Origin: Bauldia sp. | GTDB lineage: Bacteria; Pseudomonadota; Alphaproteobacteria; Rhizobiales; Kaistiaceae | NCBI GenBank assembly: GCA_020849325.1 | Contig: JADLGL010000009.1 | Location: 1-64,000, forward strand | Direction: 5' to 3' | Length of the DNA: 64,000 nt | Shown: positions 1 through 7,112 of the stretch, piece after piece | Numbering within the stretch: the stretch's first letter is position 1 | How the letters are laid out: every line of letters starts with the position of its first letter | Notes under the pieces: generated by a model | Seen by the model: only the letters and a program-made list of their open reading frames with translations | Databases searched by the model: none | Told to the model about the DNA's origin: nothing | Translations under genes and position numbers: made by a program

Positions 1-127
1 CGAGACCGCGCCGACCGCGCCGAAGCATGTGCCGATGTTCGCCGAGAACCGCGTCGGCCGCCGCGACCTCCCGCCGCGGCCCGCCGAGGCGACCGTCCCG
101 GCGCGGAAAATCCAGGCCGCCGGCTAG
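1..127 (+). CDS. C-terminal fragment of an unidentified protein
   Basis: An open frame enters from the left edge and stops at a TAG ending at 127, giving about 41 residues (starting ETAPTAPKHV, ending KIQAAG). Codon use fits the rest of the window, with G/C in most third positions, so this looks like a real gene tail rather than a chance frame. The fragment is rich in Pro, Ala and Arg and resembles a disordered C-terminal tail. I do not recognise the family. A palindromic repeat begins about 40 bases downstream, and the next genes face it convergently. Confidence 0.5.
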   Translation, partial: ETAPTAPKHVPMFAENRVGRRDLPPRPAEATVPARKIQAAG

Positions 128-166
128 AAACCGTACCCGACTTCGTGACGGAACCCCTGGCGCTTC

Positions 167-318
167 GAACCTCCCCTTGCGGGGAGGCTGAAGGCGGCAA
201 GCGGAGCGCCGCCGCCTTCCGAGAGGGTCGCGGCCCCGATCCCGGCACTTGGCGCGCGTCCGCCCCCCCTCCCGAACCGGCAAAGCGCCGGTTCGACCAC
301 CCCGCAAGGGGGTGGCTC
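167..318. repeat. Interspersed palindromic element, copy A (about 150 bp)
   Basis: Starts with a hairpin with arms CCTCCCC and GGGGAGG (170-187). It continues through a Gly/Arg-like GC-rich middle, then an inner hairpin AACCGGC/GCCGGTT, and closes with CCACCCC/GGGGGTGG near 297-315. Related copies lie at 44324-44477 (inverted) and 51077-51216. It fills the gap between a plus-strand gene end and the convergent minus-strand cluster, where it could act as a two-way terminator. Confidence 0.75.
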
Positions 319-339
319 AAGGACCGATGCGTCCCGGCC

Positions 340-687
340 CTACTGCGGAGCGTCCGGCGCGAGGTCGAGAAAAGACCGGCCGTCGCGGTCCTCGATCGCT
401 ACCACCCAGAGATCGGTGTCGAAACGGCGCTCGCGGTCGAGCCGGGCCGAGACGGCGGCTGCGTCGGCGCCCGCAAGGACGCGCTGGAAGAGCCGGTCGC
501 CGCCGGTGTCGTCGAACGCGGTCTGCGGCGCGGGCGCGTAGAGGTCGATGGTGCGATCCGGCCGCTCGACGGTGACGAAGATCGCGCCCGCTTCCTCGGC
601 GCCGTGGCGAACGACGGCGGCGAAAGCGCCTTCGATGAACGAGCGCCGAACGAGGGCGCTCACGAAGAGCGCCGACGTGACCCGCAC
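340..687 (-). CDS. DUF1491 family protein
   Basis: A 115-residue soluble protein that matches the alphaproteobacterial DUF1491 family in length and layout. It has an N-terminal segment with an arginine pair (SALVRRSF), then a core with the family-like phrase AGAIFVTVERPDRTIDLYAP, and a charged end containing RFDTDLWVV. No catalytic motif, signal peptide or membrane segment is visible, and the family has no settled function. The start is GTG at 685-687, two bases after the stop of the peptidoglycan-binding gene, so it is almost certainly translated with that gene and the upstream kinase as one minus-strand operon. Confidence 0.8.
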   Translation of the reverse strand: MRVTSALFVSALVRRSFIEGAFAAVVRHGAEEAGAIFVTVERPDRTIDLYAPAPQTAFDDTGGDRLFQRVLAGADAAAVSARLDRERRFDTDLWVVAIEDRDGRSFLDLAPDAPQ

Positions 688-689
688 GG

Positions 690-1508
690 TCAGAGCGTCA
701 GCGCGCCGATCGCGGTCATCCGCGCAATCAGGCCGGAGTCGAGCGCGCCAGTGACCGAAAGGCCGTTGTCGAGCTGGAACCGGCGGATCGCCGCGGTGGT
801 GGCGGCGTCGACGGTGCCGTTGGCGACGACCGGGCCGTAGCCGGACTGGTTGAGCGCGGTCTGGACGGCGAGGATCGTCGACGGCGCGGCGGGGTCACCC
901 GCCACCTGCGCCGCGACGGGCGCGGCGGGCGCCGGGGTGGTTGCCGTCGCGGGCGCGGCCGCGGCGGTGCGGAGCTGCGTGAGCAGCGCTTCGCTGACCT
1001 CCCCGGTGACGGTCAGGCCGCGCGCGGTTTCGAAGGCTTCGATGGCGCGGCGGGTGCGCGTGCCGAAAAGACCGTCCACCGTCCCCGGCTCGTAGCCGAG
1101 ACGGGTGAGGAGCTGCTGGGCCTCGACGACGCTGGGCGAAGCCGGGGTCGCGGTGACCTGCGGCGTCTCGGCCATCGCGGTCTGGACGATGCGGGCGAGT
1201 TCGTCGACGCGCTCGGGGTTCGCGGCGGGAGCCGGAACCGCGGGGGACTGTGTCGCCTGCTGCGCGGCCGCCGGCGTACCGGTTGCGGCCGTCTCGGCGG
1301 TGCGCGTCGCGAAGAACGGCGAGGGGTGGTCGGCGGCCTGGCGGAAGGCGGCGTTGACGACGATCGCCGCGGTGCCCGCGACGAGGAGCGCGGCCGCGAG
1401 CGTGCGGCCGGGATTGCGGGCGACGACGCGGAGCACGCGGGCGAAGCGGCCCGGCTCTCCGCCGCTGATCAGATCATCGCCGTAGTAGCGCGCCGCGCGG
1501 TCAAGCAA
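690..1508 (-). CDS. Membrane-anchored peptidoglycan-binding domain protein
   Basis: A 272-residue protein. Residues about 37-53 form one transmembrane helix after a short cytoplasmic N-terminus. An Ala/Pro/Thr-rich linker follows. Two PG_binding_1 repeats occupy about 125-180 (core YEPGTVDGLFGTRTRRAIEAF, here cited only in part as GTVDGLFGTRTRRAIEAF) and about 212-265 (GTVDAATTAAIRRFQ). The layout implies periplasmic binding to cell wall. The best start is a TTG at 1506-1508 that overlaps the stop region of the sensor kinase by 8 bases, which implies translational coupling. Pairing a wall-binding protein with a membrane kinase suggests an envelope or cell-cycle role, but that is inference from position only. 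Confidence 0.8.
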   Translation of the reverse strand: MLDRAARYYGDDLISGGEPGRFARVLRVVARNPGRTLAAALLVAGTAAIVVNAAFRQAADHPSPFFATRTAETAATGTPAAAQQATQSPAVPAPAANPERVDELARIVQTAMAETPQVTATPASPSVVEAQQLLTRLGYEPGTVDGLFGTRTRRAIEAFETARGLTVTGEVSEALLTQLRTAAAAPATATTPAPAAPVAAQVAGDPAAPSTILAVQTALNQSGYGPVVANGTVDAATTAAIRRFQLDNGLSVTGALDSGLIARMTAIGALTL

Positions 1509-3261
1509 TCTTCCGCTCCCGGTTCAGAAGACCGGCGATGCCCCCGATCGTCCCCGTGCCCGCAGCGCCGGAAACGAGCGGCAGGGTCACCGTCACGGTG
1601 GTCCCGAGCCCGGCCGTCGAACGGATCGTCACCTCACCGCCGTGGAGCGAAACGAGGCCCTTGACGATCGAGAGTCCGAGGCCGGTGCCCTCGTAGGTCC
1701 GATTATACGCGGAATCGACTTGAAAGAAAGGGATTCCAAGGCGCGGCAGGTCGTTTTCGCCGACGCCGATGCCCCGGTCTTCGACGCTGAGAGCGACCGC
1801 CGAACCGGTGTCGCGGGCGGTGACGGCGATCGTCCCGCCGACGCGGCTGAACTTCACCGCGTTCGACAGGAGATTGATCAGGATCTGGCGGCAGGCCTGA
1901 CGGTCGGCGAACACCGACGGGAGGTCGCGCTCGAGGTGGTTCTCCACCGTGAGGCTGCGCTGTCCGGCCTGCGGCTGCATGATCGCCGCACATTCCTCGA
2001 CGATCGGGCCGAGCGCGATCGGCTCCTGCGTGATCGCGAACATCCCGGCCTCGATCTTCGAGACGTCGAGGAGGTTGTTGACGACCTTGAGGAGGTGCTC
2101 GCCGGACTGACGGATCAGCCGGGCGTATTCGCGCCAGCGCGCCTCGTCGAACGAGCCGAGCTTGTCGCTCGCGAGGAACTCGGAAAAGCCGACGATCGAG
2201 TTGAGCGGGGTGCGGAGCTCGTGGCTCATATGGGCGAGGAACCGGCTCTTGGCGACGTTGGCGGATTCGGCCGCGACGCGGGCCTCCTCCCCTTCCGCCT
2301 CGATCGCCTTCCGGTCCGAGATGTCGCGCGTGACTGCGATGGCGGCGACCGGCTTGCCGTCGCTGCCGGCGACCGGACGGCAGCGCATCTCCACCCACAC
2401 CTGGGTGTCGCCGCGCCCATCGGCGGCCGGGCGGCGGAGGCGGAACTCGATGGCGGCGCTGCCGCGGCCATCAAGGACATCGCTGACGGCGGACAGGTAT
2501 TTCGGGCGATCGGCGACGTTGACGCGCCGGAAAAGGCCGTCGCCGGCAAGATCGGACGGGCGGATGCCGAACAGGGTTTCCGCCGACGCCGAAGCGAAGT
2601 CGACCGAGGCGCCGGCGCCGTGGCGCGTGACGAGGTCGACCGCGTTGTCGGCGATCATGCGGTGGACGCCGTCGTCGATCCGCCGCTGCGGCGCCGACCG
2701 GACCCGGAGAACCGGCGTGACGAGGAGGACGGCCGCGCCGAGAAAAGCGAGATGGCCGAGCGCGACCGCCACGCCCGACACGCCCCATTCCGGCACGAAG
2801 GCGGGTCCCGTGGTGCCGATCGCGGCAACGAAAGCCAGGAATGCCGCCGCGACCGCACCGGCGCGGACGACGTCGCGGCGCTCGTCGAGCCCGGTTGCGA
2901 GCGGCACGAGGACGAGCCAGGCGAGGAAGGGCGACGCGAGGCCGCCGGTCATGACGGCGAGCCAGGAGACGATGGCGCCGATGGCGACCGGGACGACGAG
3001 TTCTGCCGCCCGCGGCCGATTCCGCCCGATCGCGAGGGCGACGGGGAACGGCGCGAGCGCCCAGAAGAAGCCGAGCGCGGCGAAGATGCCGCCGGGACCG
3101 CCGAGCGCCACCCAGGCCGGGAACGCGGCAAGGCCGAGACAGGCGAGGACGAGCGCGCGGACAAGCGCCGTGCGGAGGCCGTCGCGGGTCTCCGGCCCGA
3201 CGTTCGGCATGTCGCCGATCTGGCCGTCGAGGAAGCGCAGCAGCGGCGCGGGCAGGTGCAT
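1501..3261 (-). CDS. Membrane PAS-domain sensor histidine kinase (DivJ/PleC-like)
   Basis: A sensor kinase of about 586 residues. Several hydrophobic helices span roughly 34-190. A PAS domain lies near 195-318, a HisKA dimerisation domain with phospho-acceptor His347 in SHELRTPLNSIVGFSEF near 335-400, and a HATPase domain near 438-567 with DRGIGVG and GTGLGLSIVKGL nucleotide-binding motifs. There is no receiver domain, so the partner is encoded elsewhere. The H-box resembles the DivJ/PleC/PdhS group that controls DivK in alphaproteobacteria, but this call rests on the motif and membrane layout, not on a tree. ATG at 3259-3261 is chosen; a TTG three codons upstream is also possible. It is the first gene of a three-gene overlapping set. 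Confidence 0.85.
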   Translation of the reverse strand: MHLPAPLLRFLDGQIGDMPNVGPETRDGLRTALVRALVLACLGLAAFPAWVALGGPGGIFAALGFFWALAPFPVALAIGRNRPRAAELVVPVAIGAIVSWLAVMTGGLASPFLAWLVLVPLATGLDERRDVVRAGAVAAAFLAFVAAIGTTGPAFVPEWGVSGVAVALGHLAFLGAAVLLVTPVLRVRSAPQRRIDDGVHRMIADNAVDLVTRHGAGASVDFASASAETLFGIRPSDLAGDGLFRRVNVADRPKYLSAVSDVLDGRGSAAIEFRLRRPAADGRGDTQVWVEMRCRPVAGSDGKPVAAIAVTRDISDRKAIEAEGEEARVAAESANVAKSRFLAHMSHELRTPLNSIVGFSEFLASDKLGSFDEARWREYARLIRQSGEHLLKVVNNLLDVSKIEAGMFAITQEPIALGPIVEECAAIMQPQAGQRSLTVENHLERDLPSVFADRQACRQILINLLSNAVKFSRVGGTIAVTARDTGSAVALSVEDRGIGVGENDLPRLGIPFFQVDSAYNRTYEGTGLGLSIVKGLVSLHGGEVTIRSTAGLGTTVTVTLPLVSGAAGTGTIGGIAGLLNRERKIA

Positions 3262-3585
3262 CGGTGACAAGGCGGCTCGCGGAGAAAGGCCGGGTGGCCC
3301 CGACTGCGGTCACGCTCGCAGCCGGGGCTTAAGGCGAGGCTAAGGGGGCGGACGCCGGCACCGCGTTTCCGCCGGGGTTCCGGCGAACGGCCGCGAAAAC
3401 CCGCCAACGCGGTTAACGAATGGTCTCGCCGGGCCGCGGCGGTTCCGGAACGGGTCCCCCGGTCAGGGTGTTGCGGCGCACGCGATCCGATCGCCCCAAT
3501 TCCGTTCAATTTTAGCAAAAGGCTGAACGCGCCTTTCAACGGGCCGGCGCTATGGGGGAGGCGTCGTCGTTCGAGTCCGCGTCCA
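3262..3585. other. Divergent intergenic region
   Basis: About 324 bases between the divergent sensor kinase and DUF5330 genes, so it must hold promoters for both directions. The stretch around 3500-3540 is richer in A and T than its surroundings. I see no convincing -35/-10 pair, operator dyad, small gene or RNA in it. Confidence 0.4.
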
Positions 3586-3936
3586 ATGTTCCGCCTCCTC
3601 CGCACTGCGTTCTGGCTGTGCATCGTCATCCTCCTCCTGCCGGGCGATCCGGAGCGGGGGGAGGACGCGCCGAGCGTGACGGTGCTCGAGCTGATGATCG
3701 CGGCCCGCGACATCGTTTGGGACATCTCGCACCTGTGCGAGCGCAACCCCGACCTCTGCGAGACCGGCGGCGAGGTCGGCCAGATCCTCGCCGACAAGGC
3801 GCGCTACAACATCGGCCAGCTCACCGACTATCTCGCCGCCGGCGATGCCCCGGAAACCGACACGCTGACGGCAGGCGACGTCGCAACGCCGTGGCAGGCG
3901 CCCGCCGCGCACCAGGTTGCCGCCGCCGGCGGGTAG
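3586..3936 (+). CDS. DUF5330 domain-containing protein
   Basis: A small protein of 116 residues. An N-terminal hydrophobic segment (LLRTAFWLCIVILLLP, residues 4-19) acts as a signal anchor or uncleaved signal. A conserved-looking core follows, including DISHLCERNPDLCETGGE with two cysteines that could form a periplasmic disulfide, then a variable tail. This layout matches the DUF5330 family, which is common in Hyphomicrobiales and of unknown function. The ATG at 3586 gives the membrane segment right at the N-terminus, as expected. It reads divergently from the sensor kinase. Confidence 0.75.
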   Translation: MFRLLRTAFWLCIVILLLPGDPERGEDAPSVTVLELMIAARDIVWDISHLCERNPDLCETGGEVGQILADKARYNIGQLTDYLAAGDAPETDTLTAGDVATPWQAPAAHQVAAAGG

Positions 3937-4037
3937 CGGCCGAAGTCCCACCAGGCGCGGCTTCGCTCGCCTCTCTCCGGCGGGTAGAGGCCTTCGCAGT
4001 TCGGTGATCCCTGACTCGCTGCGCTCCCAAGGGATGG

Positions 4038-4064
4038 AGCCCTCTCCCCGAACGGTGCGAGGGG
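4038..4064. repeat. Short palindromic repeat (C/G-rich 26-mer family)
   Basis: An imperfect hairpin whose reverse complement reads TTCCCCTCGCACCGTTCGGG followed by GAGAGGG. Near-identical units lie at 17548-17574 and 38158-38183, with a looser relative near 32908-32930. All are intergenic. This copy lies between the DUF5330 gene and sufE. Confidence 0.65.
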
Positions 4065-4143
4065 AACATTCTCCGCCCGCGGTACCAGTCGGCGCGCGGC
4101 ATCGCTATATCTGCGGCACGCTTTCGCCTCAGGCCCCACACCC

Positions 4144-4572
4144 GTGCAGATCCAGCAGCTCTACGACGATTTCGCCCTCCTCGACGACTGGGAGGACAAG
4201 TACCGCTACCTGATCGAACTCGGGCGCGGGCTCGAGCCGCTGCCCGACGCCGAACGGAATGCCGACAACAAGGTGTCGGGCTGCACCAGCCAGGTGTGGC
4301 TGTGGACGCGCGTCGAGGACGGCACCGCGCCCCGGCTCCGCTTCGTCGGCGACAGCGACGCGCACATCGTCAAGGGACTGGTGGCGGTGGTGCTGACGCT
4401 GTTCGACGGCAAGACCGCGACAGAGATCGCCGGGATCGACCCCGAGGCGGCGTTCCGGCGGCTCGATCTTGCGGCGCACCTGTCGCAGCAGCGTTCGAAC
4501 GGGCTCCGCTCGATGGTGGCGCGGATCAAGGCCGACGCGCGGAAGGTTCTCGCCGCCGGAACCGAAGCCTGA
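4144..4572 (+). CDS. sufE: SufE family sulfur-transfer protein
   Basis: A protein of 142 residues spanning the full SufE fold. SufE accepts persulfide sulfur from the cysteine desulfurase SufS and hands it to the SufBCD scaffold during Fe-S cluster assembly in the cytoplasm. The acceptor is Cys47 in SGCTSQVW, the family signature. Other family features are DWEDKYRYLIELG near residues 15-27, and ADNKVSGC. The start is GTG at 4144, which fits the usual N-terminus. The gene stands alone and not in a suf operon, as is common for the second SufE-like gene in this order. It converges on mucR with a shared terminator. Confidence 0.92.
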   Translation: MQIQQLYDDFALLDDWEDKYRYLIELGRGLEPLPDAERNADNKVSGCTSQVWLWTRVEDGTAPRLRFVGDSDAHIVKGLVAVVLTLFDGKTATEIAGIDPEAAFRRLDLAAHLSQQRSNGLRSMVARIKADARKVLAAGTEA

Positions 4573-4580
4573 GAAAAGCA

Positions 4581-4612
4581 AAGGCCCCGGCGCGTTTCGC
4601 GGCCGGGGCCTT
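4581..4612. terminator. Bidirectional terminator between sufE and mucR
   Basis: A perfect 11-bp inverted repeat, AAGGCCCCGGC at 4581-4591 and GCCGGGGCCTT at 4602-4612, with a 10-base loop. A-rich bases precede it and TT ends it. It lies just after the sufE stop (4572) and before the mucR stop (4636), so one hairpin can serve both convergent genes. Confidence 0.8.
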
Positions 4613-4635
4613 CGGAGGCTTTCGGTGCTGCGGAC

Positions 4636-5052
4636 TTAGCCGCGGCGGCGGCGCTGCTGGCCGAGGCCCATCTTCTTGGCGAGGGCCGAGCGGGCGGCGG
4701 CGTAGTTCGGCGCGACCATCGGATAGTCGGGGGCGAGACCCCACTTCTCGCGGTACTCTTCCGGCGAGAGGTCGTAGTGGGTGCGCAGGTGCCGCTTCAG
4801 CGACTTGAACTTCTTTCCGTCCTCGAGACAGATGATGTAGTCGGGGAACACCGACTTCTTCGGGTTCACCGCCGGCTTCAGCGGCTCGGGCTCCGGCTCG
4901 TTGGTGCCGGAATGGGTGCGCATCAGCGCCTGATGGACTTCTGCGATCAGACCAGGGAGATCACCCGCCGGAACGGAGTGATTGGCGACATAGGCCGATA
5001 CGATGTCAGCAGTCAGATCGATCAGGTCGGACTGTGCGGATTCTTCCATCAT
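4636..5052 (-). CDS. mucR: Ros/MucR family zinc-finger transcriptional regulator
   Basis: A 138-residue regulator of the Ros/MucR family, which in rhizobia and Brucella controls exopolysaccharide, motility and cell-cycle genes and acts as an H-NS-like silencer. The N-terminal half (about 1-65) is the oligomerisation region. The prokaryotic zinc finger lies near 75-100: [20 protein letters not shown] gives a Cys-X2-Asp-X9-His-X3-His ligand set, the Asp variant known in the family. The downstream MucR box [14 protein letters not shown] is present, followed by a basic tail ending QQRRRRG. Two consecutive ATG codons start the gene, with AAGGTGAG just upstream as ribosome-binding site. It stands alone and converges with sufE. 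Confidence 0.95.
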   Translation of the reverse strand: MMEESAQSDLIDLTADIVSAYVANHSVPAGDLPGLIAEVHQALMRTHSGTNEPEPEPLKPAVNPKKSVFPDYIICLEDGKKFKSLKRHLRTHYDLSPEEYREKWGLAPDYPMVAPNYAAARSALAKKMGLGQQRRRRG

Positions 5053-5410
5053 GACTCACCTTGCTGCGTCCGAGAGGACAAATGAATGCTTCCCCGGGGC
5101 GTCACGCAAGGATCGTCCGCCTGCGGTCGGCCAATTGAGCGGGCCGAAGCGGCCGTTGCCACGACTTAACCCCGAGTCTCGCGGTCCGTATAGGATTGTT
5201 CTTGGTCCAATACAAGAGCCAATCAAGAGTTGTTGGGGGAGCAAGAAACCCCATATGCAGAGACCAGACTTACGGATGCCTCAATTCGCCGCAGCCAGTG
5301 GGTAGACAGGGACCTCAAACGCAATTCTGTGAGGAAGTGCCCTTGATCCACCGGGAGACAGTAATTGTAACCAGCGGGCGCGTTGACCCGCGCCGAACCG
5401 GACGACCGAC
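5053..5410. other. mucR upstream and msrB leader region
   Basis: About 358 bases between divergent mucR and msrB, clearly richer in A and T than the genes from about 5180 to 5370. On the minus strand there is a candidate promoter for mucR with TTGTAT (5210-5215), a 17-base spacer and TATACG (5187-5192). The match is modest. MucR proteins commonly repress their own gene through AT-rich sites, so this is a natural place to look for such sites, but I cannot define one. No small gene is evident. Confidence 0.35.
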
Positions 5411-5806
5411 ATGAAGCCGAAGATCATCAGGACGGACGCGGAGTGGAAGGCCCTGCTCACGCCGGCGCAGTACAGCGTCGCCCGTCACCAGGGCACCGAA
5501 CGGGCCTTCACGGGGCCGTACTGGGACGAGAAGCGCGCGGGCCTCTACAGCTGCGTCTGCTGCGGCGAGCCGCTGTTCCGGTCGGAGACGAAGTTCGATT
5601 CCGGCACCGGCTGGCCGAGCTTCAATGCGCCGGTTGCCGGCGACGCGGTCGAAGAGCATGTCGACCGCTCGCACGGCATGGTGCGGACCGAGGCGATCTG
5701 CGCGCGCTGCGACGCGCATCTCGGCCACATCTTCCCCGACGGCCCGCGGCCGACGGGGCTGCGCTACTGCATGAACGGGACGGCGCTCGCCTTCGAGCCG
5801 GACTGA
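5411..5806 (+). CDS. msrB: Peptide-methionine (R)-S-oxide reductase
   Basis: The enzyme reduces the R epimer of methionine sulfoxide in proteins, using thioredoxin-derived electrons, in the cytoplasm. At 131 residues it is a single-domain MsrB. Structural zinc ligands are Cys48 and Cys51 (CVCC) and Cys97 and Cys100 (CARC). The catalytic cysteine is Cys120 in RYCMNGTAL. The signature GTGWPSF (residues 65-71) and [10 protein letters not shown] are intact. There is no signal peptide. It neighbours the superoxide dismutase gene convergently, with only about 20 bases between the stops, forming a small oxidative-repair pair. Confidence 0.96.
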   Translation: MKPKIIRTDAEWKALLTPAQYSVARHQGTERAFTGPYWDEKRAGLYSCVCCGEPLFRSETKFDSGTGWPSFNAPVAGDAVEEHVDRSHGMVRTEAICARCDAHLGHIFPDGPRPTGLRYCMNGTALAFEPD

Positions 5807-5825
5807 GCGCCGCCCGGGGATTCCG

Positions 5826-6425
5826 CTACCGCGCCTTGGCCAGGAGCTCGTCGACGTACTCCCAGTTCACGAGGGAATCGACGAAGGCCTCGAGGTACTT
5901 CGGCCGGGCGTTGCGGTAGTCGATGTAGTAGGAGTGCTCCCACACGTCGACGCCGAGGATCGGCACGCCGCCATGGACGAGCGGGTTCTCGCCGTTCGGC
6001 GTCTTGGAGATCTCGAGCTTGCCGTTCTTGACCGCCACCCAGGCCCAGCCAGAGCCGAACTGGCCGGTGCCGGCGGCGACGAAATCGGCACGGAACTTGT
6101 CGTAGCCGCCGAGGTCCGAATCGATCGCGGCCTGCACGGCGCCCGGCAGCTTCCTGCCGCCGCCATTCGGCTTCATCCACTTCCAGAAGTGGATGTGGTT
6201 GTAGTGTTGGCCGGCGTTGTTGAAGAGAGGCTGATTCTTGCCGAAGCTGCCCTTGACCACCTCCTCGAGGCTCTTACCCTCGAGGCCCGAACCTTCCAGC
6301 AGCTTGTTGCCGTTGGTCACGTAGGCCTGATGGTGCTTGTCGTGGTGGTATTCGAGCGTCTCGGCCGACATGAACGGCTTCAGGGCGTCGTAGGCATAGG
6401 GAAGGCTGGGCAGTTCGAACGCCAT
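5826..6425 (-). CDS. sodB: Superoxide dismutase, iron type
   Basis: A 199-residue cytoplasmic Fe/Mn-family superoxide dismutase. Metal ligands are His27 (EYHHDKHH), His77 (HYNHIHFWKWM), Asp160 and His164 (DVWEHSYYIDY). Gln73 two turns before His77 is the position used by Fe-type enzymes, so iron is the likelier metal, with cambialism possible. The frame stays open further upstream, but the family N-terminus begins MAFELPSLPYAYDAL, and GAGAGGAGCC-like ribosome-binding bases lie just before this ATG (6423-6425), so this start is chosen. Confidence 0.95.
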   Translation of the reverse strand: MAFELPSLPYAYDALKPFMSAETLEYHHDKHHQAYVTNGNKLLEGSGLEGKSLEEVVKGSFGKNQPLFNNAGQHYNHIHFWKWMKPNGGGRKLPGAVQAAIDSDLGGYDKFRADFVAAGTGQFGSGWAWVAVKNGKLEISKTPNGENPLVHGGVPILGVDVWEHSYYIDYRNARPKYLEAFVDSLVNWEYVDELLAKAR

Positions 6426-6613
6426 CTCGTGGCTCCTCTCATGGTCCGGCGGGGCGGCGGGAGGAACGATCGGTTCCACGGTCGCGCGCGTGTCGGCCGG
6501 GAACATAGGTGGCCCCCGGAAGGGCGGCAAGCCGAAGGGAGAGAGTCGCGTTTGCGTTTGTTGCCGGGCGTCGTCGTCCCCTGTAGAGACTGCGGTCGCA
6601 TCAGGGCGGTCAC

Positions 6614-6973
6614 ATGGAAGAACTGATAAACCGCATCGGCGAAAAGGCCGGCGTTCCGCACGAAGCGGCGCGGCAGGCGGTGTCGGTGTTCATCTCCTAT
6701 CTCGACCGGAGTGCGCCGCGCGAGCGCATGGCGGACGTGTACGCTGCCGTTCCCGGTGTCGAATCGCTGGTGGTGAAGCAGAAGGGCGGGCTCTTCGGCT
6801 TCCTCAACAACGGCCTCACCAGCGTCTATTCCCAGCTTTCCGCCGCCGGCTTTTCGTCGCAGCAGATGCAGTGGGCCGGCGAGGAGCTGCTCGCCTTTGC
6901 GCGCGAAAAAGCGGGCGCGGAGGCGGTCGACGACATCATCGCCTCGGTGCCGCAGCTCCGGCAGCTGTTCTAG
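6614..6973 (+). CDS. DUF2267/DUF2780-like small helical protein
   Basis: A 119-residue soluble, mostly helical protein. The start MEELINRIGEKAGVPHEAAR and the closing IASVPQLRQLF resemble small alphaproteobacterial proteins placed in DUF2267 or DUF2780. A Gly-rich turn (KQKGGLFGFLNNGL) sits in the middle. No enzymatic motif is visible and its function is unknown. It reads divergently from sodB, with about 190 bases between the two starts. Its TAG stop forms the first bases of a repeated palindromic element. Confidence 0.6.
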   Translation: MEELINRIGEKAGVPHEAARQAVSVFISYLDRSAPRERMADVYAAVPGVESLVVKQKGGLFGFLNNGLTSVYSQLSAAGFSSQQMQWAGEELLAFAREKAGAEAVDDIIASVPQLRQLF

Positions 6974-7075
6974 GGCATGATCCGTTGAAGTCGGATCATG
7001 CTCGTCGCCTTATTCCTTGATGGAGCATGATCTTTTTCGAAGAACCGGCAGCCGCTTCTTCGGATCATGCTCTAG
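6971..7075. repeat. 105-bp interspersed double-hairpin element, copy 1
   Basis: Two hairpins in series. The first pairs GCATGATCCG with CGGATCATGC around GTTGAAGT. The second runs from GAGCATGATC (7023-7032) to CGGATCATGCTC (7061-7072). A second copy at 42957-43058 keeps the whole order, including CCTTGATGGAGCAT-like centre and GAAGAACCGGCAGCCG. In both places the element supplies the stop codon of the gene that runs into it. It probably terminates transcription here before the Tat-exported protein gene. Confidence 0.8.
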
Positions 7076-7112
7076 GGTCGGGCACCGGACGCGCCGGCCG
7101 GTCGGAGGCGCC

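Noticed and set aside
1642..3267. Plus-strand open frame opposite the first sensor kinase
   Set aside because: An Arg/Asp/Glu-rich translation without motifs; it is an antisense shadow of the kinase.
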